From assembly GCF_042477335.2 (NCBI RefSeq), contig NC_091246.1, forward strand, positions 106,359,001 to 106,423,000: a stretch of DNA of 64,000 nt. The letters are read 5' to 3'. Position numbers and translations under genes: made by a program. The notes beneath the pieces are model-generated. The model ran no database searches and was not told the origin of the DNA. It worked only from the letters and a program-made list of their open reading frames with translations. Shown here piece by piece: positions 1 through 11,747 of the stretch; positions within the stretch are counted from its first letter, which is position 1, and each line of letters begins with the position of its first letter. Source of the DNA: Ovis canadensis (lineage: Eukaryota; Chordata; Mammalia; Artiodactyla; Bovidae).

Positions 1-835
1 TCTTGGGCTCCAAAATCACTGTGGACAGTGACTGCAGCCACAAAATTAAAAGACGTTTGCTCCTTGGAAGAAAAGCTGTGACCAACCTAGACAGTGTATT
101 AAAAAGAAGAGACAACACTTTGGTGATAAAGGTCTATATAGTCAAAGCTATGGTTTTTCCAGTAGTCATGTATGGATGTGAGAGCTGGACCATAAAGAAG
201 CTTGAGCACTGAAGAATTGATGCTTTCGAATTATGTTGGAGGAGACTCTTGAGAGTCCCTTGGACAACAAAATCAATCCAGTCAATCCTAAAGGAAATCA
301 ACCTTGAATCTTCACTAGAAGGACTGAGGCTGAAGCTGAAGTTTCAATACTTTGGCTACCTGATGTGGAGAGCAGACTTGTTAGAAAGACACTGATGCTG
401 GGAAAGATTGAGGGCAGGAGGAGAAGGGGGTGACAGGGCATGAGGTGGCTGGATACCATCACTAACTCAATGGACTTGCTGCGCTGCGCTGTTGCTTCAG
501 TCGTGTCCGACTCTGTGTGACCCCATAGACGGCAGCCCACCAGGCTCTCCCGTCCCTGGGATTCTCCAGGCAAGAACACTGGAGTGGGTTGCCATTTCCT
601 TCTCCAATGCATGTAAGTGAAGAGTGAAAGTGAAGTCGCTCAGTCGTGTTCGACTCTTAGCGACCCCATGGACTGCAGCCTACCAGGCTCCTCCGCCCAT
701 GGGATTTTCCAGGCCTGAGTTTGAGCCAACTCTGGAAGATGGTGAAGAACAGGGAAGCCTGGCGCACTGCAGTCAATGGGTCACAAAGAGTCAGACATGA
801 CTTAGTAACTAAACAACTGGAACAACAAAGCAACA
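1..835 (+). mobile_element. BovB LINE (RTE), 3' part, split by a SINE
   Basis: Sense BovB sequence from just after the reverse-transcriptase active site to the 3' tail. The first 210 bases read open as the C-terminal BovB region, including the piece [10 protein letters not shown], then stop. It is cut at about 481 by an antisense Bov-A2 and resumes at about 715 with the terminal 'cagacatgac' motif. The 5' side is lost at the window edge. Stops and indels make it inactive. Confidence 0.9.
481..714 (-). mobile_element. Bov-A2 SINE inside BovB
   Basis: Antisense dimer of two Bov-A units, each with the 'gtgtccgactct' and 'ccaggctc' blocks, joined by the 'gaaagtgaagtcgctcag' linker. It interrupts the BovB tail in which it lies. 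Bov-A sequence itself derives from the BovB 3' end, so a derivative has landed in a copy of its parent. No clean target duplication is visible. Confidence 0.85.
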
Positions 836-957
836 GATAGTTAGTGGTAAAGGCTGTATAACTGTGAATATACTCAAAACTGCTGTATCCTACACTTTAA
901 AGGCTGAACTTAATGTGAATTATATCACATCAGCACTATCATAATAAAGAGAAATAC
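836..957 (+). mobile_element. L1 3' end fragment
   Basis: The segment around 'acactttaaaggctgaac' and 'gtgaattatatcaca' followed by 'aataaag' resembles the 3' terminus of old L1M elements. It is short and divergent, lying between two BovB copies. Confidence 0.45.
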
Positions 958-984
958 AGGATGATGAACTTTATAATTATGACC

Positions 985-2037
985 CTAAACAATAAACTGT
1001 GGAGAATTCTGAAAGAGATGGGAATACCAGACCACCTAACCTGCCTCTTGAGAAATCTGTATGCAGGTCAGGAAGCAACAGTTAGAACTGGACATGGAAC
1101 AACAGACTGGTTCCAAATAGGAAAAGGAGTACGTCAAGGCTGTATATTGTCACCCTGCTTATTTAACTTCTATGCAGAGTACATCATGAGAAACGCTGGA
1201 CTGGAAGAAACATAAGCTGGAATCAAGATTGCCAGGAGAAATATCAATAACCTCAGATATGCAGATGACACCACCCTTATGGCAGAAAGTGAAGAGGAAC
1301 TAAAAAGCCTCTTGAAGAAAGTGACAGAGAGAGTGAAAAAGTTGGCTTAAAGCTCAGCATTCAGAAAACGATCATGGCATCTGGTCCCATCACTTCATGG
1401 CAAATAGATGGGGAAACAGTAGAAACAGTGTCAGACTTTATTTTTTGGGGCTCCAAAATCACTGCAGATGGTGACTGAAGCCACGAAATTAAAAGACGCT
1501 TACTCCTTGGAAGAAAAGTTATGACCAACCTAGATAGTATATTCAAAAGCAGAGACACTACTTTGCCGACTAAGGTCAGTCTAGTCAAGGCTATGGTTTT
1601 TCCTGCGGTCATGTATGGATGTGAGAGTTGGACTGTGAAGAAGGCTGAGCGCCGAAGAATTGATGCTTTTGAACTGTGGTGTTGGAGAAGACTCTTGAGA
1701 GTCCCTTGGACTGCAAGGAGATCCAACCAGTCCATTCTGAAGGAGATCAGCCCTGCGATTTCTTTGGAAGGAATGATGCTAAAGCTGAAACTCCAGTACT
1801 TTGGCCACCTCACGCGAAGAGTCGACTCATTGGAAAAGACTCTGATGCTGGGAGGGATTGAGGGCAGGAGGAGAAGGGGACAACAGAGGATGAGATGGCT
1901 GGATGGCATCAGACTCGATGAATGTGAGTCTGAGTGAACTCGGCGAGTTGGTGATGGACAGGAGGCCTGGTGTGCTGTGATTCATGGGGTCGCAAAAAGC
2001 CGGACACGACTGAGCGACTGAACTGAATTGAACTGAA
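985..2037 (+). mobile_element. BovB LINE with reverse-transcriptase domain, decayed
   Basis: Sense copy covering the palm of the reverse transcriptase to the 3' tail. An 84-codon frame to 1215 carries GVRQGCILSPCLFNFYAEY (RT motif around the conserved Q-G) and stops where the consensus 'acacaag' reads 'acataag'. The catalytic YADD box is intact at 1258-1269, but a frameshift follows near 1320. A second frame (1521-1937) covers the C-terminal region. The tail ends in repeats of 'actgaa'. It belongs to the 'gggatttctttggaagg'-type 3' subgroup also seen at 20.8 and 59.3 kb. Confidence 0.93.
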
Positions 2038-2479
2038 AGAATGGTATGGTAGGCATGCATCTTCTTGATTTTCTGTAATTGAACTAATATCTCTAGGATT
2101 TTTTTCTCCCTTGTGTTAGAGAGAGACTTGTCAGCAACTCAAATTACACTTGGCCTTCTCAGTGTTTTCTCTCAGCTTGAATTTACACTCAGAGGACTCA
2201 ATATTTTGCCCCCTTTCTTTTCTCTGGAAATTTCTCCCATTTTTAAGGGGCTTGTATGTCTTCTAAGCACAGTGAGGAGAGAACAAAGCCTGGGTTCTGT
2301 GAATGAGTTTTGTCCTTTGGTGGCTGCTGTTCTCCTCATGCTCACGCAGAGATCACCTGGCGTATAACCCACTAACCCCAATCTGGCCACTAATTTTATA
2401 TGAATCGATGTGCTTTGTTCTCTTGACTCTTCTTCAGACCATGTAGGATGTAACTGTGAGGATGCCCCATCTTCTTCAC
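2038..2479. other. Unassigned sequence
   Basis: No gene, RNA or repeat that I recognise. Two short opposing open frames (84 and 72 codons) overlap each other here and show no familiar domain. Confidence 0.4.
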
Positions 2480-3180
2480 TTCATTCACCTGTCAATGAAT
2501 GATGTTTAAGTTTTGTCTATGTTTTGCTATTGTAAATAGTGCTGCTATGGATATAGGAATGCATGTATCTTTTTGAATTATACTTTTGTCTGAATATATG
2601 CCCAAAGTGGGATTGCTGGATTATAGGGCAGCTCTGGGCTTCCTGGGTAATGCTAGTGGTAAAGAACCTGCCTGCCACTGCAGGAGACATAAAGAGATGC
2701 AGGTTCCATCCCTGGGTCGGGAAGACCCCCTGGAGGAGGGCATGGCAACCCACTCCAGTATTCTTGCCTGGAAAATCCGATGGACAGAGGAGCCTGGCAG
2801 GCTACGGTCCGTGGGGTCACAAAGAGCTGTACATGACTGAAGTGACTTAGCATGTATGCATGGCAATCCTATTTTTTGTTTTTTGAGGAATCTCCATACT
2901 GTTTCCCATAGTGGCTCCATCAATTTACATTCCCACCAACAGTGCAGAAAGGTTGTTCTTTCTCTACACAATCCAGTATTTATTTGTAGACTTTTAAAAT
3001 GATCGCTATTTTGGCTGGTGTGCAATGGTACCTCATTATAGTTTTGATTTGCATTTCTCTAATAACTAGTGATATGAGCGTCTTTTCATGTGCCTATTGG
3101 CCATCTGTATATCCTCTCTGGAGAAATGTCTGTTTAAATCTTCTGCCCATTTTTTGATTGGGGTTGTTTGTTAGAAAACA
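2480..3180 (-). mobile_element. L1 ORF2 C-terminal region, antisense
   Basis: Antisense L1 covering the end of ORF2. The minus strand reads TFLHCWWECKLMEPLWETVW, the familiar C-terminal L1 ORF2 stretch, and the region ends with the common 'gcccattttttgattggg' block. A Bov-tA interrupts it at about 2636-2860. It is inactive. Confidence 0.85.
2636..2860 (+). mobile_element. Bov-tA SINE in L1
   Basis: Full-length tRNA-headed SINE: 'ggcttcctgggtaatg' head, degenerate B box ('ggttccatccc'), then the Bov-A body ending 'catgactgaagtgac'. It splits an antisense L1 ORF2. The minus strand reads through from L1 into the SINE for 134 codons (2621-3025), a chimeric frame without function. Confidence 0.9.
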
Positions 3181-3184
3181 GTTT

Positions 3185-3482
3185 TTAGATATAACAAAAG
3201 CTTGGTTGTAAAATAAAACAAAATACAATAAATTGGAACTTAATGAAATTAAAAACAGTTGCTCTAGAATGTCTTAAGAGAATGAAAACACATGTCACAG
3301 ATTGATAGAAAATATTTGCAAATAATTGCTAAAGGATTTGTACCTGGTTTATATAAAGAACTCTTCAAACTTAATAATAAAAAACAAACAAACAAAAAAA
3401 ACACCCCCAGATTTAAAAAATATTCAAAATGTTTCAGCAGACATTCCACCAAAAAGATATAGAGATGACAAATAAGCATATA
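3185..3482 (+). mobile_element. L1 ORF2 fragment, sense
   Basis: Sense L1 sequence from the ORF2 3' half: 'gagaatgaaaacacatg', 'gatagaaaatatttgc' and 'tatataaagaactcttcaa' blocks in order, with an A-rich insertion near 3380. Its orientation is opposite to the L1 on either side, so this is a mosaic of separate insertions or an inversion. Confidence 0.7.
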
Positions 3483-3483
3483 A

Positions 3484-4605
3484 AGATAGTATCTTTATTC
3501 ATTGGTAAATGCAGTGGAAAATGAGATTGTTTTCTTAACCTCTCATTTTGATAGTTCATTATTAGTATATAGAAATGCAACAGATTTATGTGTATTGATT
3601 TTCTATCCTGAAAATTTACTAAATTTATTAGTTCCAACAGTTTTTTGGTGGAGTACTTAGGATTTTTTATATATATAATGTGTTATCTGCAAATACGATA
3701 GTTTTCTTTTTTCCTTTCTTATTTGGATGCCTCATTTCTTCTCTTGCTTGTTTGCTCTGGTTTAGACTTCTGATACTAAGTTGAATAAAGGTGGAAAGAC
3801 TAGATATCCTTGTCATGTTCCTTATCTTAGCAAAAATACTTTTAGCTTTCAACTTTTTAACCTTGAGTGTGGGAAGAGCTGTAGGTTTGTCATATATTGT
3901 GTTGAAGTGTGCCTTTATTGTGAAGAGTGTTCTCTATATACCCAATTTGTTGAGCATTTTTATCATGAATAGATGCTGAATTTTGTCAAGGGATTTTTCT
4001 GCATCTATTAAGTTGATTGAATGATTATTGGCAATCATATTATTTTGTTATCATTTATCATTTATTATCGTTATCATTATTAACTGGTAATAATGATAAT
4101 TAGTGTTTGTTGAATCACTCTTACATTCTGGAAGTAAATTTTACTTGATCATGACTTATGATCCTTTTAATGTATTGCTAAATTCAGTTTTCTGATTTTA
4201 ATATTTTGTTGAGGCTTTTGACATCTATCTTAAGCAGGCGATATTGACATATTGGTCTTATATGTCATTTAAGTCCAATGTTTCCTTTTTGATTTTTGGC
4301 TTGGATAATCTACCCATTGATAAAAGTGTGGTGTTGGAGTCCTCTACTATTTTTGTGTTGCTCTTTTTTTCTCCCCTTAGGTCTGTTCATGTTTGCTTTA
4401 TACATTTATGTGTGTGCATAGAAAGAAAGTGACGTCGCTCAGTCGTGTCCAACTCTTTGTGACCCCGTGGACTGTAGCCCACCAGGCTCCTCTGTCCATG
4501 GGATTTTTCAGGCAAGAGTATTGGAGTGGGTTGCCATTTCCTTCTCCAAGGGATCTTCCCAACATATATATCTACAAATTTATATCCTCTTTGGTTTGAA
4601 GCAAA
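3484..4605 (-). mobile_element. L1 ORF2 reverse-transcriptase region, antisense
   Basis: Antisense L1 including 'ctgaattttgtcaaggg' and 'tctgcatctattaagttga', typical of the ORF2 RT region read backwards. A Bov-A type SINE interrupts it at 4421-4562. Many stops; no coding capacity. Confidence 0.75.
4421..4562 (-). mobile_element. Bov-A SINE fragment in L1
   Basis: Antisense Bov-A body from 'gtcgctcagtcgtgtcc' to 'cttctccaagggatcttcc', lacking the tRNA-derived head. Inserted in antisense L1. Confidence 0.85.
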
Positions 4606-4629
4606 GCTTCTGTAGGCTAAGTAACCTAT

Positions 4630-4860
4630 GACTAGGAGGCAGTGTTATAAAGTGGGTATCAGTCTGAAGCATTGTTGCTAGGTTGTAGTACCAGCACTTA
4701 TGCTCACTAGATGTACTGACTAAACTATCACAGAGTTGGTTTCTTTTTTGTAAAATAGAAATGAAATGTATACTTCCTAGGATGGTTTTGGTGGTTAAAT
4801 GAGATAACTGAAGTTAAATATTTTGGACAATGCCTACCATGTTAAATATTTGCTAAATAA
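4630..4860 (+). mobile_element. MIR SINE
   Basis: Divergent sense MIR: the core 'ttcttttttgtaaaatagaaatg' block is followed by 'ggttaaatgagataactgaa' and a 'caatgcctaccatg' tail, in the consensus order. One of the oldest repeats in the window. Confidence 0.6.
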
Positions 4861-5592
4861 TAGTTTTATTATTTTTAAATAAAACCAACAATGTTTTCAC
4901 AAGTTTCCAGTTCATTCTGTTTAATGATCTACAAAAGATGCTTTCTTTTATACTAAACAGGAAGTAATTTTCTGAAATGGATTTGGAGGGAAGTTGATTT
5001 TCATTAAAGAGTGTCTTTGAAGCAGTGTTTCTATTGTGTGATTCCATATCTTTAGACACATCTGAACCTTAATACTTTGATTCTATTTGTTTTTCAGCAA
5101 GCAAGAAAACAGAAATATGAACTAAGAATTTTCAGCTTTTTTCTAAACCTTTCAAAGTAATTTTTGTCATCAATTTTCTTCTAATATTTTATCTTCCGTT
5201 TGGTTCACTTCTCTGTTTTTTTTGGGAGCACAAGATTTTGCATAATGAATTGAACAGCCACTTCCACTTTCCTTTGAAATGGATACTTTTCCTGGTTCCT
5301 TTTTATTGGCGTAAGTGCAAGAGGTGTGAAAACTCTTTCAGATTTAGTGATTTAAAACAAAATATTCCTGTGAACATTTGAGTTGAACAATTTAAACACT
5401 TGAGTTGAACAGTTATAAAAGAGAAAATTGCTTAAAGTATTCTGCCCTCCCCCACCCCCATCTCATTGTGAGGTATTTCCCTTCATCTTATTTTTGACTG
5501 AAGATTCATTTAGTTAATTTAATGATATATTTTTTAGCCTTGGAGGCTTGAACATAGGAAAGGAGCAAGATCACCATGATATTTTAGTAGCA
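4861..5592. other. Unassigned AT-rich sequence
   Basis: No gene or repeat that I can name. Short homopolymer runs only; no long open frame. Confidence 0.4.
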
Positions 5593-6182
5593 AAAAAGAA
5601 AAAAAGCAAAACTGCTTTTTAGAACAGTTTTAGATTTACAGAAAAATTGCAAATATATTACATAGTTCTCATATACACTCATGCCCATTTTCCTCATAAG
5701 TAACATCTTATATTAAATTTTCTATGTTTTTATTATATTATATACTTTTATATAATTATATCTTATATATTAATAGATTATATAATTATATGTTATATTA
5801 CCCTTTTCACAGTTAACAAACCAGTATTGACACATTATTAAAGCCCACATTTATTTCAGATGTCCATATTTTCTACCTAATGCCTGTTTTTATATCTGAG
5901 ACCCCATCCAGGACACCACATTATGATAAGCCATTGTGTCTTCTCAGGTTCCTTTGGCTATGACATTGTTGTTTTTGATGACCTTGACATATTGAGGAGC
6001 TCTGGGCAGTTGTTTTGCAGAATACCCCTCAATTGAGGCTTATCTGATTTTTAAAAAACGATTAGATTGAGATTATAAGTTTTTGTAAGGAAGGTCACAG
6101 ACGTAAATTTCCATTTCATCACAATATATCGGGGTGCCTACTAACAACTGATATCACTGTTGATGTTGATCATCTGGCTTGG

Positions 6183-6384
6183 TTGTTTTTGTTGTTCATT
6201 GCTCAGTTGCTAAGAAACATCTGACTGTTTGAGACCCCCATGAACTGTAGGACACCAGGCTCCTCTGTCCTCTACTGTCTCCTGGATTTGCTCCAATTCA
6301 TGCCCATTGAGTAGGTGATGCCATCTAACGGTCTCATCCTCTGCTGACCCTTTCTCCTTTTGCCTTCAATCTTTCCCAGTCTTT
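6183..6384 (-). mobile_element. BovB 3' fragment with 10-bp target duplication
   Basis: Old, diverged BovB tail of about 200 bp in antisense ('gtaggacaccaggctcctc', 'ccttcaatctttcccag'). The target duplication 'tctggcttgg' is perfect at 6173-6182 and 6385-6394. Removing insert plus one copy restores continuous L1, which fixes the order of insertion. Confidence 0.85.
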
Positions 6385-6660
6385 TCTGGCTTGGTAGTGT
6401 TGTCCAATTTCTCTACTGTAAAGTTACTCTTTTTTCCATTTTTTCATATTGTACTCTTTAAAAAGATGTCATTTTGTGCAGCCCATATCTAAGGAATGGG
6501 GAATTATGCACTTACCCTAGATTTTTAACACACGCTAGTTCTTTTATTGCCTTTTCATTACATTTTCCAGAATGTCATGTAACTGAAATCATACTATGTA
6601 GCTTTTTAGATTGTTTTCTTTCACTTAGCAGTATGCACTTAAAGTTCATGCATGTTCTTT

Positions 6661-6802
6661 TGCTGTTGCTGCTTCCTGTGTCTGTGTGTTTGCTCAGTCA
6701 TGTCCAACTCTTTGTGACCCCATGGACTATAGCCCTCCAGGCTCCTCTATCCATGGGATTTCCCAGGCAAGAATACTGGAGTGGTCTGCCATTTCCTTTA
6801 TA
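6661..6802 (-). mobile_element. Bov-A SINE in L1M
   Basis: Antisense Bov-A body ('ctcagtcatgtccaactc' to 'ggagtggtctgccatttcc') inserted in antisense L1 near the 'gttcatgcatgttc' block. No tRNA head. Confidence 0.85.
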
Positions 6803-8369
6803 GTTCACTTCTTTTCATTACTGAATGTTATCCCAATGTGTTAATAAAATCAGCATGTTTATTTATTCACATATTGGAAGTCATTTTGATTTCATTTTTT
6901 TTGATTGTGGATAAAGCTGATAATAATTTTTTATTATCAAAAAAAGTTCTAGTTTTTGTACAAACATAAGTTTTCAAATCATTTGCATAAATACTGAGGA
7001 GTATGATTGTTGGATTTTATGGTAAAACTATATTTAACTCTGCAGGAAACTTACAAGCCATCTTCTAAAGTGTTTGTACCATAGTGCTTCTACCAGTAAT
7101 GAATGCTCTGCATCCTTAGCAGGAATTTTTATTGTATGTTTTTTGGATCTTACTCATTCTAACAGGTATGTAGGAGTATTTCATTGTTGTTTTAATTGGC
7201 AGTTTCCTAATGAAAAATGATTTTGAGGATTCCTCCTTCTGCTTATTTGCCATTTATATATTTTCTTTGATAAAGTGTTTGTTCAGATATTATTTTGCAT
7301 TTCTAAGTTGAGTTGGTATTATTATTGTTGAGTTTTAAGGGTGATTTGTTTTATATTTTGGCTCAGATCCTCTATCATATATATATATACTTTGCATATA
7401 ATTTGTCCAGTCTGTGACCACTTTTTAAATTTTCCTTACAATGTTTTCCACAGAGCAGAATTTTTAATTTAATAAAATCCAGTATATCATTTTTATTCTT
7501 TTATGAATCATACTATTGGTGTTAAACCTAAAAAATTGTTGTCAGAGCATCCAGACATTGTTTTATGTTTTCTTCTGGAAATTTTACATTTTCATGATTT
7601 ATATTTATGTCTATGACCCATTTTGAGTTAATATTTATGAAAGTTATGATTGTGTCTTTGTTCAGTATTCAATCATTTGTCCAAAGATCATCTTTCTCTG
7701 TTGACTTGCCTGTATTACTTCAACAAAAATCAGGAGATTATATTTGTGTGGGTTTGTTTCTAGGCTCTCTATTCTGTTTCATTAATGTGCACACTTTCAC
7801 CAGTGCCATGCTTTTTTTTAAAAAACAATGACTTTATACTGAGCCAGATAGAATAGTCCTCCAACTTTATTGTTGTTTAAAATTATATGGGTTATTCTAA
7901 GTCTTTGGCCTTTCCTTAAAACTTAGAACCTGTTGATAACTATCTATAAAATAGCTTCCTGGGTTTTTGATTATAACTGTGTTGAATATATAGACCAATT
8001 TGAGAAGAACTGATACTTTAATAATATTTAGTTTTTCAATCCATAAACATATTTATCTTTTTATATCAATGTTCTTTGATTTTTTAAAATCAGAATTTTA
8101 TAATTTTTCATACTTAGATTCTGCATACATTTTGTTCTACTCAAACTGATGTCTTTTTTTCCATAGTTTTGAACTACTGGCAAATTTTTATATTTCCAAA
8201 TATTTGGAAATTTTCCGGTTCATGTTCCAATGTATTTTTTATTTCTAGCTTAACTCTGGCGTGGTTTGAAAGCATGCTTTATTTGAGAAATTGGCAGTCA
8301 GAGAAACAGTAAAGTCATAGAAGATGTGAATGATCCTATAAAACATCTTGATCTGCCTCTGGTAGGACA

Positions 8370-9490
8370 CTGTGCCCTTTTTGTCTAACACATACATTCT
8401 CTTCAAGTGTGCATGGAGCATTCGGTAAAGTATACCACACGCAGGATCATAAACCAAAGCTCAGTAGATTTCAAAGTACTGAAACAGTTCAAAGTATGTT
8501 ATCTAACATAACAGAATCAAATTAGAAGTTCGTACTAAGATATCTAGAAAAGCCTTTAACATTTGTAAACTGAGCGGTACACTCCCATATCGTCTATATG
8601 TTGGAAAGAAATTTCAAGAGGAATTTAAAAACTGTTTCAAACTGAATGGTAATGAATAATAAAACATCTAAATTAGGAGTTTGTAGCTAAAGCCATTCTT
8701 TTATTGGGAAATATTAAACATATGCTATTAGAAAAACAGAAAATGCTATCATTAGAAATTTTCTAATAACAAGAAAGACAATCAGGGAAGAGAAAGAGCA
8801 AATTAAATCTAAAGTAGGCAGAAGGAAAGATATAATAAAGAGTAGAAACCAAGGAAACAGAATTAGCAAGGCAAAATTTTCTTCATTGAAAAAGCTAATA
8901 AAAATGGTGTGTCTCCAGTGAGAATAATCAGAAAAGAGAAAGCATACATTACCAATTTCAAGAAAGAAAAAAGTGATATCACTTCAGATCCTACAGACAT
9001 TAAAGGGATGAAAGGGATATTATGAATAACTTCATGAACTGAATGATTTCCTGGAAAACATACAATTTAGCAAAAGTAATCTAAGATTACATAGAAAATA
9101 TCAATTGCTATTAGTCTTTCAAAGAAACTGAATTTATAAATCTGCTCCGAGAAAATTTCAGGCACAGATGATGTCATTGCAGTGTTCTAAAACCATTTCG
9201 GGAAGAAATAATACCAGTGAAACTCCTTCTGCACAAGGAGGACAGAATGACTATCTCAACTTGCTTTATGAGGCAAACTGAACTCTCATATCAAAACCTT
9301 TCAAAGATATTAGATATCAGAAGTAAATTTATTAGTTATTATCAGAGCTAGCCTCAGTCTGAACAAAATATTAACAATCAAATCTATAAAGTGGTAGTAT
9401 GGCATGTCCCAAAAGGAGTTTATTACAAGAATCAAATTAGCTTACATTTGGAATGAGTACATGTAATCACAGGAATAAAAATTTGCAACT
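8370..9490 (+). mobile_element. L1 ORF2 region, sense, highly decayed
   Basis: Sense old L1 running from the endonuclease-distal part into the RT region: 'gtgtgcatggagcattc', 'gagaaagagcaaattaaatc', 'ggcagaaggaaagatataat' and 'gaatgatttcctggaaaa' appear in consensus order. No open frame survives. Its orientation is opposite to the adjoining L1M. Confidence 0.7.
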
Positions 9491-9496
9491 ATGTGT

Positions 9497-9674
9497 GGGG
9501 GCAGGAGGAGAAGGGGACGACAGAGGATGAGAGGGCTAGATGGCATCACGGACTCAGTGGATGTGAGTCTGAGTGAACTCCGGGAGGTGGTGATGGACAG
9601 GGAGGCCTGGCGTGCTGCGATTCATGGGGTTGCAGAGTTGGACACGACTGAGCGACTGAACTGAACTGAACTGA
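9497..9674 (+). mobile_element. BovB 3' end, about 180 bp
   Basis: Very short 5'-truncated sense BovB from 'gggcaggaggagaagggg' to the '(ctgaa)' tail at 9674. Sequence is close to the other 'gggcaggagg' type copies, so a younger insertion. Confidence 0.9.
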
Positions 9675-9684
9675 TGGCAACCAC

Positions 9685-9799
9685 TTTTAATTAGATTTAT
9701 TGAGGTGATTATTTTTTAGAGTTAGAACATTACTTTGCCTACCTGAAACTAATGTTTTGTGTCGACTATATCTCAATTAAAAATAATAAAAATTTGCCT
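9685..9799 (+). mobile_element. L1 3' tail (artiodactyl type)
   Basis: 'tacctgaaactaatg' followed by 'gactatatctcaattaaaa' and an A-rich end matches the 3' end of artiodactyl L1 from memory. The antisense form of the same tail occurs at about 26040. Confidence 0.5.
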
Positions 9800-9800
9800 T

Positions 9801-10156
9801 GGGGTTTCCCTGGAGTCTCAGTGGTAAAGAATCCGCCTGCTAATGCAGAGGGCATGGGTTTGATTCCTGATCTGAGAAGATCTCACATAGTGTGGAACAA
9901 CTAAGCCCATGAGCCACATCTACTGAGCCTGTGCTCTGGAGCCTGGGAACTGCGACCATTAAACCCACTTGCCACAGCTGCTAATGCCTGCTCACCCTAG
10001 AACTCATGTTTCATAACAAGAGAAGCCACAACAATGAGAAGCCAGTGTGCCACAACTAGAGAGCAACCCTTGCTTGCTGCAACTAGAGATAAAGCCACAC
10101 AACAACAAGACCTGGCACAGCCACAAACAAATGAATAAATAAAATTATTTTTAAAA
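9801..10156 (+). mobile_element. CHR-family SINE, long form
   Basis: About 355 bp with the 'gggtttccctggagtctcag' tRNA-derived head, B-box-like 'ggtttgattcctg', then the body 'gagccacatctactgagcc', 'agaagccacaacaatgag' and 'gcaactagagataaagcc'. The tail is 'aatgaataaataaaa'. Nearly complete CHR-1-like cetartiodactyl SINE, the only long-form copy recognised here. Confidence 0.8.
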
Positions 10157-10231
10157 GTCTGCCTTAATAATAAAAAAGGTCAAGAATATAAAATTGAAAA
10201 GTATTTGAGTATGACAATAACAGAATTTGTG

Positions 10232-10463
10232 CTCAGTTCAGTTCAGTCATTCACTTGTGTCCGACTCTTCGTGACCCCATGGCCTGCAGCATGCCAGGCC
10301 TCCCTGTCCATCACCAGCTCCCGGAGCCTACTCAAACTCATGTCCATTGAGTCAGTGACAACATCCAACCATCTCATCCTCTGTCATCCCCTTCTCCTCC
10401 CCCCTTCAATCTTTCCCAGCATCAGGGTCTTTTCAAATGAGTCAGCTCTTTGCATTAGGTGCT
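10232..10463 (-). mobile_element. BovB 3' fragment
   Basis: Antisense BovB tail beginning with the reversed tail 'ctcagttcagttcagtc' and stopping inside the C-terminal coding part at 'gctctttgcattaggtg'. Severely 5'-truncated. Confidence 0.9.
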
Positions 10464-10986
10464 CGGTTTAGGCAATTTCAGGCTACAGAATGAGTCAGAG
10501 GAACACTTGGGGAGAGTCTTGGTTGCTCTATGGTTTACATTAGTTTCTAATAAATAATTTTTAAAACACAATTGCTACTTCTACAGGGACACGTATGTAG
10601 TTAGCATAATCAATAATAACTTTTATGACTTTGTCTTTTGATGTCACTCTCTTTCTATCTTTCAGTGATCAGTGGAACAGCACCATGTAACATATATTAA
10701 TATGGAAAAGAAGTATTAAAGTTACATGTATAATAATGTAACATTATGTAAAAGTGAATTTTGAAGACCATTAATGATTTCTGTTTAAAGTGGATTCTGG
10801 AAGTTAAATATCCTATGTTTGAAAATGACATCACATTAACATGTATGCTTTCCGCTATTTTTAGTCTTATTTCAACTTCGTTTTAACAATTTTATTTTGA
10901 ACAATGCCAGGATATTCACTTTGTAATTACCCCCACTGTTAAAAATAATAGGTTTCTTTCCAGAGCATTCTCATATATATTAATAA
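10464..10986. other. Unassigned sequence
   Basis: AT-rich, no long frame, no repeat recognised. Confidence 0.4.
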
Positions 10987-11202
10987 AACTTCCCTGGTGG
11001 CTCAGACGGTAAAGCATCTGTCTACAATGCAGGAGACCCGGGTTCGATCCCTGGATTGGGAAGATCCCCTGGAGAAGGAAATGGCAATCCATTCCAGTAC
11101 TATTGCCTGGAAAATCCCATGGACAGAGGAGTCTGGTAGGCTGCAGTCCATGGGGTTGCAAAGAGTCGGACACGACTGAGCAACTTCACTTCACTTCAAA
11201 GG
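10987..11202 (+). mobile_element. Bov-tA SINE, well preserved
   Basis: Complete sense copy. Head 'cttccctggtggctcagacg', intact B box 'ggttcgatccc' at 11041-11051, body 'ccattccagtactattgcc', and end 'ggacacgactgagcaac' followed by 'ttcacttcacttc'. The RNA polymerase III box is closer to consensus than in most copies here. The head is tRNA-like, not a tRNA gene. Confidence 0.93.
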
Positions 11203-11510
11203 AAATACAGATCTTCCTCAACTTACACTGGGGTTATGTCCTTATAAACACATTATGAATTGAAAATATGTGTGTCAAAACGCATTTAATACACCTGATG
11301 TACCAAGCATCAAAGCTTAGCCCAGGCTGCCTTAAATATGCTCAGAGTACTTACATTAGCCTACAGTGAAGCAAAATCATCTAAAATAGTGTCTGTTTGT
11401 TGAATATTTCATGTAATTTATTGAATTCTGCACTGACAGTGAAAAACAGAATGGGCATATGGGTAGAGAATGGTGGTAAGTAGATTTAGGCTTGTTTCCC
11501 CTTGTGACTG

Positions 11511-11735
11511 TGCTTCCCTGGTGGCTCAGAAGGTAAGGAATCTGCCTGTAATGTGGGAGACCTGGGTTTGATCCCTCCGTTGGGAAGATCCCCTGGAGGA
11601 GGGCATGACAACACACTCCAGTATTCTTGCCTGGAGAACCCCCATGGATAGAGGAGCCTAGCAGGCTATAGCCCATAGGGTTGCAAAGATCTGGACACAA
11701 CTGAGCAACTAAGAACATTCACATATACACACATA
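11511..11735 (+). mobile_element. Bov-tA SINE, first of a tandem pair
   Basis: Sense Bov-tA: head 'cttccctggtggctcagaag', B-box-like 'ggtttgatccc', body to 'ctggacacaactgagcaac', then an 'acatatacacac' tail. Flanked by target copies 'cccttgtgactg' (ending 11510) and 'cccttgtgattg' (11736-11747). Confidence 0.92.
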
Positions 11736-11747
11736 CCCTTGTGATTG

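Larger units (their letters stand above)
5593..8230 (-). mobile_element. L1M element, antisense 3' UTR and ORF2
   Basis: Long old L1 in antisense. It begins with 3' UTR blocks ('gaacagttttagatttacag', 'tgatgaccttgacatat', 'ctgttgatgttgatcatctgg'), then 'gaatgtcatgtaactgaa' and the ORF2 3' half ('atgacccattttgagttaat', 'gtcctccaactttattg'). Two younger insertions split it: a BovB tail (6183-6384) and a Bov-A (6661-6802). Heavily decayed. Confidence 0.8.

Noticed and set aside
2621..3025. 134-codon minus-strand frame
   Set aside because: Chimera of antisense SINE and the end of L1 ORF2, formed by insertion.
10987..11060. tRNA gene
   Set aside because: The polymerase III boxes belong to the tRNA-derived head of Bov-tA SINEs; no complete cloverleaf is preserved. 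The same holds for all other Bov-tA and CHR heads.
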